Assembly (NCBI RefSeq): GCF_042186555.1
Contig: NC_133335.1
Location: forward strand, 172,977,919 to 173,041,918
Direction: 5' to 3'
Source of the DNA: Aquarana catesbeiana
Taxonomy: Eukaryota; Chordata; Amphibia; Anura; Ranidae
Length of the DNA stretch: 64,000 nt
A model generated the notes under the pieces. The model made no database searches and was not told the origin of the DNA. It saw only the letters and a list, made by a program, of their open reading frames with translations. A program made the position numbers and the translations under genes. The number at the start of each line of letters is the position of its first letter. Position 1 is the first letter of the stretch. This document shows positions 11,301 to 22,425 of the stretch, one piece after another.

Positions 11301-13560
11301 CATTTCATGAGGTGCTAAAATGGCAGGGCAGTACAAAACCCCCCCAAATGACCCCATTTTGGAAAGTAGACACCCCAAGGAAATTGCTGAGAGGCATGTT
11401 GAACCCATTGAATATTTTTTTTTTTTGTCCCAAGTGATTGAATAATGACAAAAAAAAAAAAAAAAAATTACAAAAAGTTGTCACTAAATGATATATTGCT
11501 CACACAGGCCATGGGCATATGTGGAATTGCACCCCAAAATACATTCAGCTGCTTCTCCTGAGTACGGGGATACCAAATGTGTGGGACTTTTTGGGAGCCC
11601 AGCCGCGTACGGGGCCCCGAAAACCAAGCACCGCCTTCAGGATTTCAAAGGGCATACATTTTTGATTTTACTCCTCACTACCTATCACAGTTTTGAAGGC
11701 CATAAAATGCCAGGATGGCACAAACCCCCCCCAAATGACCCCATTTTGGAAAGTAGACACCCCAAGCTATTTGCTGAGAGGCATGTTAAGTCCATGGAAT
11801 ATTTTATATTTGGACACAAGTTGCGGGAAAGTGACAATTTTTTTTTTTTTTTTTCACAAAGTTGTCACTAAATGATATATTGCTCAAACATGCCATGGGC
11901 ATATGTGGAATTACACCCCAAAATACATTCTGCTGCTTCTCCTGAGTACGGGGATACCACATGTGTGGGACTTTTTGGGAGCCTAGCCGCGTACGGGGCC
12001 CCGAAAACCAAGCACCGCCTTCAGGATTTCAAAGGGCATACATTTTTGATTTTACTCCCCACTACCTATCACAGTTTTGAAGGCCATAAAATGCCAAGAT
12101 GGCACAAACCCCCCCCAAATGACCCCATTTTGGAAAGTAGACACCCCAAGCTATTTGCTGAGAGGCATGTTGAGTCCATGGAATATTTTATTTTTTGACA
12201 CAAGTTGCGGGAAAGTGACAATTTTTTTTTTTTTTTGCACAAAGTTGTCACTAAATGATATATTGCTCACACAGGCTATGGGCTTATGTGGAATTGCACC
12301 CCAAAATACATTCTGCTGATTCTCCTGAGTATGGGGATACCACATGTGTGGGACTTTTTGGGAGCCTAGCCGCGTACGGGGCCCCGAAAACCCAGCACCG
12401 CCTTCAGGATTTCTAAGGGCGTAAAGTTGTGATTTCACTCCTCACTACCTATCACATTTTTGAAGGCCATAAAATGCCCAGATGGCACAAAACCCCCCCA
12501 AATGACCCCATTTTGGAAAGAAGACACCCCAAGCTATTTGCTGAGAGGCATGATGAGTACATGGAATATTTTATATTTTGACACAAGTTGCGGGAAAGTG
12601 ACAATTTTTTTTTTTTTTTTTGCACAAAGTTGTCACTAAATGATATATTGCTCAAACATGCCATGGGCATATGTGGAATTACACCCCAAAATACATTCTG
12701 CTGCTTCTCCTGAGTACGGGGATACCACATGAGTGGCACTTTTTGGGAGCCTAGCTTCATACGGGGCCCCGAAATCCAATCACCGCCTTCAGGATTTCTA
12801 AGAGCGTTAATTTTTGATTTCACTCCTTACTACCCATCACAGTTTTGAAGGCCATAAAATGCCAAGATAGCACAAAACCGCCCCAAAATGACCCCATTTT
12901 GGAAAGTAGACACCCCAAGCTATTTGCTGAGAGGCATGGTGAGTATTTTGCAGCTCTCATTTGTTTTTGAAAATGAAGAAAGACAAGAAAAACGTATTTT
13001 TTTTTTTCTTTTTTCAATTTTCAAAAGATTGTGACAAAAAGTGAGGTCTGCAAAATACTCACTATACCTCTCAGCAAATAGCTTTGGGTGTCTATTTTCC
13101 AAAATGGGGTCATTTGGGGGGGGTTTGTGCCACCTGGGCATTACATGGCCTCCGAAACTGTGATAGGCAGTGAAGAGTGAAATCAAAAATTTACGCCCTT
13201 AGAAAGCCTGAAGGCGGTGCTTGGTTTTCGGGGTCCCCTATGCGGATAGGCTCCCAAAAAGTCTCACACATGTGGTATCCCCGTACTCAGGAGAGGCAAC
13301 AGAATGTATTTTGGGGTGTAATTTCACATATTCCCATGGCATGTTTGAGCAATATATCATTTAGTGACAACTTTGTGCAAAAAAAAAAAAAAAAAAATAA
13401 TAATTTGTCTTTTTCCCGCAACTTGTGTCACAATATAAAATATTCCATGGACTCGACATGCCTCTCAGCAAATAGCTTGGGGTGTCTACTTTCCAAAATG
13501 GGGTCATTTGGGGGGGTTTTGAACTGTCCTGGCATTTTATGCACAACATTTAGAAGCTTA
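11300..13560. repeat. ~385-bp tandem array turning into an inverted arm
   Basis: Units are marked by gttgtcactaaatgatat at about 11478, 11862, 12245 and 12630, giving a period of 382-386 bp. Each ends with a long poly-T and tgcacaaa. Around 12990-13010 the sequence turns back: tgagtattttgcagctc meets its complement ctgcaaaatactca at about 13050, and inverted unit sequence follows to 13560, with atttagtgacaactttgtg at about 13358. The left arm thus can fold on itself. Copy C has a shorter version. Open frames here (for example KSKIYALRNPEGGAWFSGP) recur with the array and are not genes. Confidence 0.85.
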
Positions 13561-14910
13561 TGTCACACATCACCCACTCTTCTAACCACTGGAAGACAAA
13601 GCCCTTTCTGACACTTTTTGTTTACATGAAAAAATTATTTTTTTTTGCAAGAAAATTACTTTGAACCCCCAAACATTATATATTTTTTTAAAGCAAATGC
13701 CCTACAGATTAAAATGGTGGGTGTTTCATTTTTTTTTTTCACACAGTATTTCCGCAGCGATTTTTCAAACGCATTTTTTGGGGAAAAAACACACTTTTTT
13801 AAATTTTAATGCACTAAAACACACTATATTGCCCAAATGTTTGATGAAATAAAAAAGATGATCTTAGGCCGAGTACATGGATACCAAACATGACATGTTT
13901 TAAAATTGCGCACAAACGTGCAGTGGCGACAAACTAAATACATTTTTAAAAGCCTTTAAAAGCCTTTACAGGTTACCACTTTAGATTTACAGAGGAGGTC
14001 TACTGCTAAAATTACTGCCCTCGATCTGACCTTCGCGGTGATACCTCACATGCATGGTGCAATTGCTGTTTACATTTGACGCCAGACCAACGCTTGCGTT
14101 CGCCTTTGCGCGAGAGCAGGGGGGGACAGGGGTGCTTTTTTTTTTTTTTTTTTTTTTTAATTAATTTTTTGATTTTTTATCTTATTTTTAAACTGTTCCT
14201 TTCATTTTTATTTTTTTTAAATCATTTTTATTGTTATCTCAGGGAATGTAAATATCCCCTATGATAGCAATAGGTAGTGACAGGTACTCTTTTTTGAAAA
14301 AATTGGGGTCTATTAGACCCTAGATCTCTCCTCTGCCCTCAAAGCATCTGACCACACCAAGATCGGTGTGATAAAATGCTTTCCCAATTTCCCAATGGCG
14401 CTGTTTACATCTGGCGAAATCTAAGTCATGAAATGCTCGTAGCTTCCGGATTCTTAGGCCATAGAGATGTTTGGAGCCATTCTGGTCTCTGATCAGCTCT
14501 ATGGTCAGCTGGCCGAATCACTGGCTGCATTCTCAGGTTCCCTGTTGGGACAGGAGAGCCAGAGAAAAACATGGAAGACGGTGGGGGGGGGCATTTCCTC
14601 CCACTGCTTGTAAAAGCAGTCTAGAGGCTAATTAGCCACTAGGATTGCTTTTATATGAAAGCCGACCGCTGGCTGAAAAGAATGATACCAAGATGATACC
14701 TAAACCTGCAGGCATCATTCTGGTATAACCACTCAAAGTCCAGCAACATACCAGTACGTTGCTGGTCCTTGTTGGGCATATATTGTAAACTTTTTTTTCA
14801 TGCAGCCTGTGGGCTGAACGAAAAAAAGATATTGATCGGTGGGTATGCCCACCATTAGAATACCTCCCTTCATCCACCCACTTCTAATGATGGGCATACA
14901 TGCACCATTT
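13561..14910. other. piggyBac copy B spacer, no gene
   Basis: Non-coding, with poly-T tracts (about 14118-14160) and the self-complementary ggggtctattagaccc near 14304. It is colinear with 51500-52690 of copy C. Copy C lacks the part after about 14735 and the hairpin array that follows. No coding signal was found. Confidence 0.6.
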
Positions 14911-15860
14911 ATATATGCCGAAGCATGAGGGCATCCTCCCGCAAAAGGCAGGAGCAAATTGCTCCTCCACCCACTGCCCCCACGCTTCGGCATATATGCT
15001 GAAGTATGTAACTGTGGTGGTGAAATCACCTCCGACAGCACTGGAGTCACGGCTTTATGTATCGTGGGAGCAAACGCTGTTGCTGTCAAGATAAATAAAT
15101 CCGCGCTGCAACTGAATGGCGTACCTGCTAAGCAAATGATGGTTAACAAAAAACAAAGTAACATTACAGTATAACAGTAATACTTACCATACCTGCAAAG
15201 CAAATACAAAAAAAAAACCATAGTAAAAAATAAAACATTTAACGCAACCTGTGCCTACCTAAAATATATATATGCCGAAGCATGGGGGCATCCTCCCGCA
15301 AAAGGCAGGAGCAAATCGCTCCTCCACCCACTTCTGCCCCCACGCTTCGGCATATATGCTGAAGTATGTAACTGTGGTGGTGAAATCACCTCCGACAGCA
15401 CTGGAGTCACGGCTTTATGTATCGTGGGAGCAAACGCTGTTGCTGTCAAGATAAATAAATCCGCGCTGCAACTGAATGGCGTACCTGCTAAGCAAATGAT
15501 GGTTAACAAAAAACAAAGTAACATTACAGTATAACAGTAATACTTACCATACCTGCAAAGCAAATACAAAAAAAAACCATAGTAAAAAATAAAACATTTA
15601 ACGCAACCTGTGCCTACCTAAAATATATATATGCCGAAGCATGGGGGCATCCTCCCGCAAAAGGCAGGAGCAAATCGCTCCTCCACCCACTTCTGCCCCC
15701 ACGCTTCGGCATATATGCTGAAGTATGTAACTGTGGTGGTGAAATCACCTCCGACAGCGCTGGAGTCACGGCTTTATGTATCGTGGGAGCAAACGCTGTT
15801 GCTGTCAAGATAAATAAATCCGCGCTGCAGCTGAATGGCGTACCTGAAAACACAAAGGTG
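14911..15860. repeat. three ~358-bp tandem units, each with a long hairpin
   Basis: Units start at atatatgccgaagcat at about 14911, 15267 and 15625. In each, atatgccgaagcatgggg pairs with ccccacgcttcggcatat about 80 bp later, forming a roughly 20-bp stem with one G-T pair. The rest of the unit includes tgtaactgtggtggtgaaatc and ataaataaatccgcgctg. The array is absent from copies A and C. Its role is unknown. Confidence 0.85.
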
Positions 15861-16196
15861 GTTAACAATAAAAAAAACAAAGTATAAAAAAATTACATAC
15901 CTGAAAAGCAAACATGATAAAACATAACAATAAAACAATGCAGAATAGAATACAGTAAAAAAGAGCAGAACAATAGAGAGAAAATAGAGAGAGAGAGAAC
16001 AATAAAACGACAACTATTTTTGGTTTTTTTATTTTATATTTTTTTTGTGTATTTTTTTTTTTTTTTACTTTTTTTTTTTTTATAACTGTAACTTTTAAAA
16101 CTGTAACGGTTCCAGGTTTGGGTCTCTCAAAATGCGATGGCATCTTGGGAGACCCTGTGGAAGTGTGTCCTAGTCTGTGCAGTGCTGTACCCTACG

Positions 16197-18206
16197 CTAA
16201 TACTCAACTAGTGTATGGTAGCGTTCAAAACATTCACCAATGCAAAGACCAGGATTGCCAGGGCAGGAGGGACAATAATACCGGGTGTCACGCCTAAATC
16301 CGCGCTTTCTGCAGACACGACATTTTCTTTGGGGGGCTCGTTGGGTAGGGGTACTCTCGAGGACATAAGGAAAATGCCTCTCATGCAGCCGGCCTACTGC
16401 ATTTGGATTGGGAAGGTGAGGTGGAGCACCGTCTGGAAACAGAAGGGCTCTGACGATCTCTTCCTGGAATTTAAGGAAGGATCCAGTCTGTCCTGAAGCT
16501 CTGTATAGCACATGAGCGTTCAGCAAAGCCAATTGAAATAAATAAACAGACACTTTTTTGTACCAGCGTCTGGCCTTACGGGCAATTAGGTACGGCGCCA
16601 ACAACTGGTCGTTGAGGTCCACCCCTCCCATATTAAGGTTGTATTCGTGGACACAGAGGGGTTTCTCCACAACACCAGTCGCCGTAGTAATTTGGGTCGT
16701 CGTGTCTGCATGAAGGGAGGTGAGAACGAAAACATTCTTCTTATCCCTCCACTTCATAGCGAGCAAATTATTATACTTCAAGCAGGCTCTCTCCCCCAGC
16801 CTAAGACGGGACTCTACAAGCCGCTGGGGAAAGCCCCGGCGATTAGGTCGCACGGTGCCACATGCTCCAATCTGCTGATCAAACAAGTGACTAAAAAGTG
16901 GCACGCTCGTATAATAATTGTCCACGTACAAGTGGTACCCCTTTCCGAATAAGGGTGACACCAAGTCCCACACTATCTTGCCAGCGCTTCCTATGTAGTC
17001 AGGGCAGTTGATCGGCTCTATGTGACTATCTTTGCCCTCGTAAACCATAAATCTACATGTATAGCCTGTGGCCCTGTCACAGAGCTTATACATCTTGACC
17101 CCGTATCTGGCACGCTTGCTGGGAAGGTACTGTTTGAAGGACAAGCGGCCAGAAAACTTAATCAGGGACTCATCAACGCAGACAACTTGATGGGGGGTAA
17201 ACAAGTCTGCAAAACGTTGGTTGAAGTGGTTTACGAGGGGCCGAATTTTGTAGAGCCGATCGTATGCAGGGTCTCCACGAGGACGACAGAGTTCATTGTC
17301 GTTGAAGTGCATGAACCGCAAAATCTGCTCGTATCGTGCCCTGGTCATGGAGGCAGAGAACACGGGCATATGGTGAATTGGGTCAGTGGACCAATATGAC
17401 CGCAACTCACTCTTTTTGGTTATGCCCATGTTGAGGGAAAGGCCCAGAAAGATCTTAAATTCGGAGACCGTAATTGGTCTCCAATCTCTGGCAAGGGAGG
17501 ACTGGGGATTAGCGGCGATGTGTTGACCAGCGTACAAATTGCTTTGGTCCACAATAGATCTATAGAGATCTTCGGTGAAAAACAGTGAATAAAAATCCAG
17601 TGGCATAAAGTCAACTGTTTCCACCTGAATTCCGGGTTGGCCGGTGAAAGGGGGAAGTACGGGTGCTGCAGAAGTGGTGGGTACCCAATTCGGATTGGCG
17701 AATGCAGCAGGAAGGGCACTATGGGCACGACGGGCCTGTCTTTGTCTTATTGGTGGCAGCGGGACACTAGTTGTGCTTGCCACCTCGCCAGCTTGAACTG
17801 CACTTATGGGACTCGCCACGTCACCACGTGATACTGCAGTGCTGGATGTACGACCAGGGTGTACTAGGCCGCTGGTGCTTGCCAGTTCACCAGAAGGAGT
17901 AGCGGCACTAGTACCTCTCTGCTCCATACGAGAGCCCTGCGGTTCTTGCACTTCAAGGACAGAAGAAGAAGATCGGGGTCTGGTACGCCTGACCCTAGCA
18001 GGGACCACAACTCCGTCGTCAGAGCTATCTGTCATGGAGCCGCTGTCCTCTACAGGTTCGTATTCTGAGCCTGAACTTGACAGATGAGTGACTTCCTCTT
18101 CACTATCTGTCATACTCAGAAACGTGTAGGCCTCTTCACTAGTGTACCTTCGATTTGCCATTTTGGCCTCTAAATTTAGGGGTACACTAGTGAGACTCAC
18201 AGGCAA
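16197..18206 (-). CDS. piggyBac-family transposase, intact 669 aa
   Basis: This is an uninterrupted minus-strand gene for a cut-and-paste transposase targeting TTAA, expected to act in the nucleus. Residues 1-190 are Ser/Glu-rich and probably disordered. The DDE_Tnp_1_7-type core spans about 195-590, with candidate catalytic aspartates D335 (VCVDESLIKF), D429 (HLYVDNYYTS) and D530 (MGGVDLNDQL); spacing between the last two is typical of the family. The tail, 629-664, has C629, C632, C645, C648, C655, C659 and H664, the zinc-binding domain known in piggyBac. The first ATG is at 18206, but the second, at 18161 (MANRRYTSEEAY), may be the true start, giving 654 aa. Typical members are about 590-600 aa, the excess being N-terminal. 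It has no frameshift or stop, unlike every other TE gene here. Confidence 0.92.
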   Translation of the reverse strand: MPVSLTSVPLNLEAKMANRRYTSEEAYTFLSMTDSEEEVTHLSSSGSEYEPVEDSGSMTDSSDDGVVVPARVRRTRPRSSSSVLEVQEPQGSRMEQRGTSAATPSGELASTSGLVHPGRTSSTAVSRGDVASPISAVQAGEVASTTSVPLPPIRQRQARRAHSALPAAFANPNWVPTTSAAPVLPPFTGQPGIQVETVDFMPLDFYSLFFTEDLYRSIVDQSNLYAGQHIAANPQSSLARDWRPITVSEFKIFLGLSLNMGITKKSELRSYWSTDPIHHMPVFSASMTRARYEQILRFMHFNDNELCRPRGDPAYDRLYKIRPLVNHFNQRFADLFTPHQVVCVDESLIKFSGRLSFKQYLPSKRARYGVKMYKLCDRATGYTCRFMVYEGKDSHIEPINCPDYIGSAGKIVWDLVSPLFGKGYHLYVDNYYTSVPLFSHLFDQQIGACGTVRPNRRGFPQRLVESRLRLGERACLKYNNLLAMKWRDKKNVFVLTSLHADTTTQITTATGVVEKPLCVHEYNLNMGGVDLNDQLLAPYLIARKARRWYKKVSVYLFQLALLNAHVLYRASGQTGSFLKFQEEIVRALLFPDGAPPHLPNPNAVGRLHERHFPYVLESTPTQRAPQRKCRVCRKRGFRRDTRYYCPSCPGNPGLCIGECFERYHTLVEY

Positions 18207-18590
18207 AAAAGCTCCTGACTGTCAGCGACTGATTCAAACCGCTACCAAAAAACTGTTAGCGATCGCAGGGATCAGGCCTGACTCTGCGAACGCTACAGTT
18301 ATGTGTGCTTAGTGTTTTGTGACAGTTATCGATCGATACTGCACTTGGGTGGGCTGGGCTGGGCTGGGCTGGGCCGAGGAGCAAAACGCAGGTGCTAGCA
18401 GGTATCTGGGCTGATCCCGCTAACACTGCATTTTTTTGGGGGACCCTAAACTGCTGGGGAGTATAGATCTGATCGGATCAGATATCGATCCGTTCAGATA
18501 CTATAGCACTAAGGGAGGTGTATGCTGCGTGCGTGGGTTTTAGCGGTACTGGCGCTAACCTGACGCTGCCTGGGGCGACGCAGACCTTAT
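18207..18590 (-). promoter_or_regulatory. 5' region of the transposase gene (single copy of the ~358-bp unit)
   Basis: Immediately upstream of the transposase start lies one copy of the unit that is triplicated in copies A and C. It includes ctaccaaaaaactgttagc, gggctgggct repeats and the palindrome gatctgatcggatcagat. Its position suggests promoter or 5' UTR function. No TATA box or start site could be assigned with confidence. Confidence 0.5.
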
Positions 18591-19531
18591 CTGACCCTAA
18601 AAACTTAACTTCTATCACCGCCGGGCAATTAGGGGGTTAAACCTTTATAGGGTAATAAACGGCGGGTGCCCTAAAACTGTAATAAACTACAATAAACTAC
18701 AAAAAACAAACCAACTAACCAGCGTCACCTGTAACAATTATATGGTGATCGCTGGTGAAAGGGTTAACTAGGGGGCAATCAAGGGGTTAAAACCTTTAGT
18801 AGGTAGTATATGGGGGTCCCTGTCGCTATAAAACACTGACAGCGAACCTATATACTTACCTCCCTAACTAGCATCACCTGTGTCACTAATACAGCGATCA
18901 GAAAAACGATCGCTTAGTGACACTGGCGACGGGGGGTGATCACGGGGTTAAAACTTTATTAGGGGGGTTAGGGGGGTACCCTGGACCTAAAGGGGGGTAC
19001 CCTAGACCTAAAAGGGGCTAACCTAACTGCCCTAACACTTGTAACTGACACAAACTGACACCAATGCAATAAATCAGAAAAAAAAAAAACCTGCTATTGG
19101 TGTCAGAGTGACAGGGGGTACAGGGGGGTGATCAGGGGGTGATCGGGGGGTGACAGGGGGGTGACAAGTGTGCCTGCGTGTTCTACTGTATGTGTAGTGT
19201 TGGTGCACTTACTTGGATGTCTTCTCTCCTCGGCGCCGGACGAAAAGACCGACTCGAGGAGAGATTACATCACTTCCTCTGCTTCTGTTTACATTCACAG
19301 AAGCCGAGGAAGCTTGTCATTGGCCAGGAGCGATCGCGAGGGGGGGGCCACGAATGAGTGGCCTCCCCCTCACCTTTGATCGACCCTGACCTCGATCCGA
19401 CCGCCGCTGGCACCGGGGGGGGGTCCGATCGGACCCCCCACCCGCGGGCAGGCAAGGACGTACCTGTAAGTCCTTTTGCCTGCCCGTGCCGCTCTGTCGA
19501 CGTATATAGTCGTGCGGCGGTCGGCAACTGG
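18591..19531. other. right arm of piggyBac copy B
   Basis: Non-coding and colinear with 1741-2632 and 54571-55461. It has the inverted motif tgacaccaatgcaa / tattggtgtca around an A-run near 19075-19110, G-runs, and a GC-rich end with cgatcgcgagggggg. It finishes at the terminal repeat ggcaactgg before TTAA. Confidence 0.7.
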
Positions 19532-21043
19532 TTAAAACACAACCTCCCCTTTACCTGGACCTTGGCATCAATACCATACTTAGGAATCACAGTCCCAGAT
19601 AATGTAAACAAACTTTATGCATCTAACTATCCCCCGATGTTCCGGAAACTAGAGGAGGGCCTTAAGACTTAGTCAAGATGTGGTCTGTCCTGGCTTGGTA
19701 GGATAAATGCAGTAAAAATTACACCGATGCCCCGGATTCTCTATCTTTTCCGCTCCTTCCCTATCCCAGTACCCAAAAAGGTGATTGCCAAATTTCAATC
19801 TAAAATTGTAGGATTTGTCTGGGGGAAGAAAGGTCACCACCTCTCTAAAGATACTCTTTTCAGGCTCAAGAACCAGGGTGGGCTGGGTCTCCCAAATGTC
19901 TGGTGGTACTATCAGGCAGCGCAACTAGCTCAGATCTCCGCAGTCTACTCCAAGGGGCCTAAACCGGACTGGATTGCATTAGAGAGACAGACTGTTCCTC
20001 ACCACACTATAGACTACCTCTTATGGCGCCCCCCAAAGCAGAGACCCCCCATCTTAGCTCCCACCCTTTCTCACTCTATGACACTCTGCAATACACTCCA
20101 TAAACAGGCCCCCCTAGTTTCGATCTTAAAACCTCTATCCCATCTCTTCCATAAACCAGATTTTCAGCCGGGGATTAACATTCAAGCCTTTAAATGGTGG
20201 TTGAACAAGGGGTTATTCAGAATAGGCCACTTCTTCACCTCGTCAGGCCCCATCACACTGGGGATCTGCATCAGTAAATTTGAAATGCCTGACGCTGAAA
20301 AGTTCAGACTTTCTCAGATCAGGCACTTCCTTCACACCCTTTGGGTAGACAAAACGCCCCCCCCCCAACCCCACTATCTATGAGCAGTGGTGCTCCAACC
20401 TCATGGATCAGAGAGGTGGCATTTCACTCATATATAACTTATTGGCACAAAATAAGAACTCACCCTCATACGCTCAAGCTTAGGATTCAGACCTGGAACT
20501 TCACATAGAACTTGAAGATTGGTTTCTCGCCTTCCAACGCTCATACAAGGGTATATTGAACACTGGACTAATTGAAGCGAATGTCAAGCTACTCACCAGA
20601 TGGTATTATGTCCCCACAAGACTAGTGAAGATATATCCAGATGCTTCACCCCTTTGTTTTAGGGGCAATCACATTTGGTCGACATGTCCACGCATCCGAA
20701 GCTTCTGGAACAAATTCTTCCATCTGGTGAGGAGAGTCACAGGGCTAGCAATCTCACAAGACCCTAAAACACCTCTTCTGAATCACAGAATAAACAACAC
20801 CCCCCAAACAAAACACAAGCTTTGATTTTCTTTAAGTTCCTAAGAGCCAAAATTTCTTTGGCGGGGGCCTGGAAGAAGCCCAGGGTCTCGATCCAGGCGA
20901 CAAAACGCAAAATCTCCTGTATAATGACCCAAGAACAAATGACAGCAACACTCTTAGACAAAGTTCGGAAGGTTGAGGCCATATGGGAACCCTGGGTGTT
21001 GTATATCAAGGTCCCTCTCTACCCAGGCCATATTTCACCCTAA
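19532..21043 (+). pseudogene. L1 ORF2 part 3: thumb region and C-terminal domain
   Basis: The frame continues directly from 10863 after one TTAA. It encodes PYLGITVPDN, then GRINAVKITPMPRILYLF, WGKKGHHLS and GGLGLPN, conserved after the palm domain in L1 reverse transcriptases. It runs on to a C-terminal part with AWKKPRVSIQATKRKI, ending about 21043. Stops and shifts occur between 20383 and 20556 and around 20825. This piece confirms both the L1 identity and the clean piggyBac insertion. Confidence 0.85.
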
Positions 21044-21177
21044 AAAGAAACTCTACTGGATGTCTCCCCCTTCTTCTCTCTCTACTTTCCCTCCTATACT
21101 ATCACTCTACTCTTATTATTCTCTCATCTTTGCATCCTTCCCCACATGTTCCTGACGAGTTCGGACATTAAGGGGTA
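21044..21177 (+). other. L1 copy 1 3' UTR, first part
   Basis: A CT-rich segment (ctctctactttccctcc) follows the ORF2 stop and ends in aggggta (21171-21177). That heptamer is repeated at 22031-22037, where the UTR resumes. Confidence 0.55.
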
Positions 21178-22030
21178 ATCAGATTTCATTTACACATATA
21201 CAAAATCAAGAAAGTCTTGCGAGCCACAATGGTCCAATTCCAAAAGTACACCAATACCCAGCTGCGAGCGCAGATCACGTTTCATACACCGTGCACGCTA
21301 ACAACGATGGAAAATATGCGCTGCGCTAGAGTGAACACAATATACTGTATTATCTCTAGAGTGTGAAATGTATATAAAAAAATCATTTTTTATGAATAAA
21401 CAACCAATAAATTAATGCAAATTCAAATCTGGTATAAAAGTGAATGAATACCAAAAAACAATTACAGTGAATCCATACAAATAAAACATGTAAAGTGCAA
21501 TGTGCATAGAAATAAATATATATATTCTATATTGCCGAATATATAAGTGCATAAACAATTGTAAAAGTGCTTAGTGCTCTATAATGATCATGAAGGCTAT
21601 CCTAGTACATGATCCCAAAATGATATGTGAAAAGTCTCATATAACAGCATCCAATTAGTGCGTATAAACAGTGTCCATATATGACGTAATCCAACATGCT
21701 CATAACTCTCCAGTGCTGCAAACCATGCTCCGGTGCACTTCAGTGGCCCTCCTAGGTTAATGTGCTCACCTCAGAACGTGTGACCCAGCTGCTACACTGA
21801 GTCCAAACACGCTTTGGAGCCACCCTCGGGCTCAGCACTGATTTACCAGTCGTTAATCTCCAGCTTGTTTCAATGCAGCTCCGTGGAAATGAACAAATGC
21901 ACATATAGTTATACTTTGACAAATTATTGCACATGCACATGGGATGCATCGTTACCTCAACACAAGGAATAAAAGCTTCCCAAAGGGGCCAGGGTAGTGG
22001 GTCGCATTACAGCCATGTTTATAAAATGAG
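21178..22030. mobile_element. 853-bp insertion in LINE 3' UTR (unclassified, possibly Penelope-like)
   Basis: It is flanked by aggggta (21171-21177 and 22031-22037), a candidate 7-bp duplication. It is AT-rich with repeated gtgca-containing phrases and no protein. On the minus strand around 21850-21801, tgctgagcc, a loop, ggctc and caaagc make a perfect 5-bp stem in a layout like the hammerhead core of Penelope-like elements, but with core mismatches. The boundaries and class are uncertain. Confidence 0.4.
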
Positions 22031-22416
22031 AGGGGTACCAAGGCGCCCATCCGGTCCAGGGCGAGCCGAGCGGGCCACAGCGTGATCCCTTTGGGGTGAC
22101 CTGCAAAGCCCTCTGGGGCCACTAAGGTTTGGGAACGTCTCCACTGCCCTCTCCAGAACCAACCCTATATGCTCCAAACCCCTGGTTCATTGAGAGTTTC
22201 TCGCTTTTCTCTATTGGGATTCTCCAGGTGCATCTATTTGGACAAATATAATAGATAACACTCTGTTCATTTTAAGCATATAGTGTTTACTGTACATTCC
22301 GTATGCATATGTCCTTTCTGATTGGCCATGTTGGTCCTAGTTCTGAGCTAAAACCTGTAATGTTATCTCTTGTACCTTTATTCCAAAAATCTCAATAAAC
22401 ACATTGAAACAGAAAA
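22031..22416 (+). terminator. L1 copy 1 3' UTR end with polyadenylation signal
   Basis: The terminal UTR holds aataaa at about 22395 (ctcaataaacac), then a short A-rich tail (attgaaacagaaaa) directly before the target duplication caggaaagg. This is how a retrotransposed L1 3' end should look. Confidence 0.7.
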
Positions 22417-22425
22417 CAGGAAAGG

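Larger units (their letters stand above)
10864..19531 (-). mobile_element. piggyBac-like element, copy B (complete, 8.7 kb)
   Basis: Both ends sit at TTAA (10860-10863 and 19532-19535), and the L1 ORF2 reads across when one TTAA is kept, so the insertion is clean. The left end is ccacttcagccccgg and the right end inverted is ccagttgccgaccgcc: short imperfect terminal repeats. Its order is left arm with a ~385-bp array, a spacer, a ~358-bp hairpin array, an intact transposase on the minus strand, its 5' region, and the right arm. At 8.7 kb it is large for piggyBac because of the arrays. It is the best candidate here for a recently active element. Confidence 0.9.
5015..22416 (+). mobile_element. 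L1-type LINE (copy 1), interrupted by four insertions
   Basis: The LINE lies between two copies of caggaaagg (5006-5014 and 22417-22425), the target duplication within Tc1. Its order is a GC-rich 5' UTR, an ORF1 remnant, an inter-ORF segment, ORF2 (endonuclease, reverse transcriptase, Cys-type C-terminus) and a 3' UTR ending aataaacacattgaaacag. Insertions at 5801-6206, 7745-9167, 10864-19531 and 21178-22030 account for about 11.3 kb, leaving about 6 kb of LINE, a full-length size. ORF1 has lost most of its N-terminal half and ORF2 is frameshifted, so the element is inactive. Confidence 0.85.

Noticed and set aside
11480..13611. Recurrent ~100-codon frames (NPEGGAWFSGP type) on both strands, also at 50213-51550
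   Set aside because: They repeat with the ~385-bp array in an inverted layout, and each ends in a poly-T/poly-A tract. No start or domain conservation beyond the DNA repeat.
16215..18087. Plus-strand frames of 60-125 codons
   Set aside because: They are antisense shadows of the intact minus-strand transposase.
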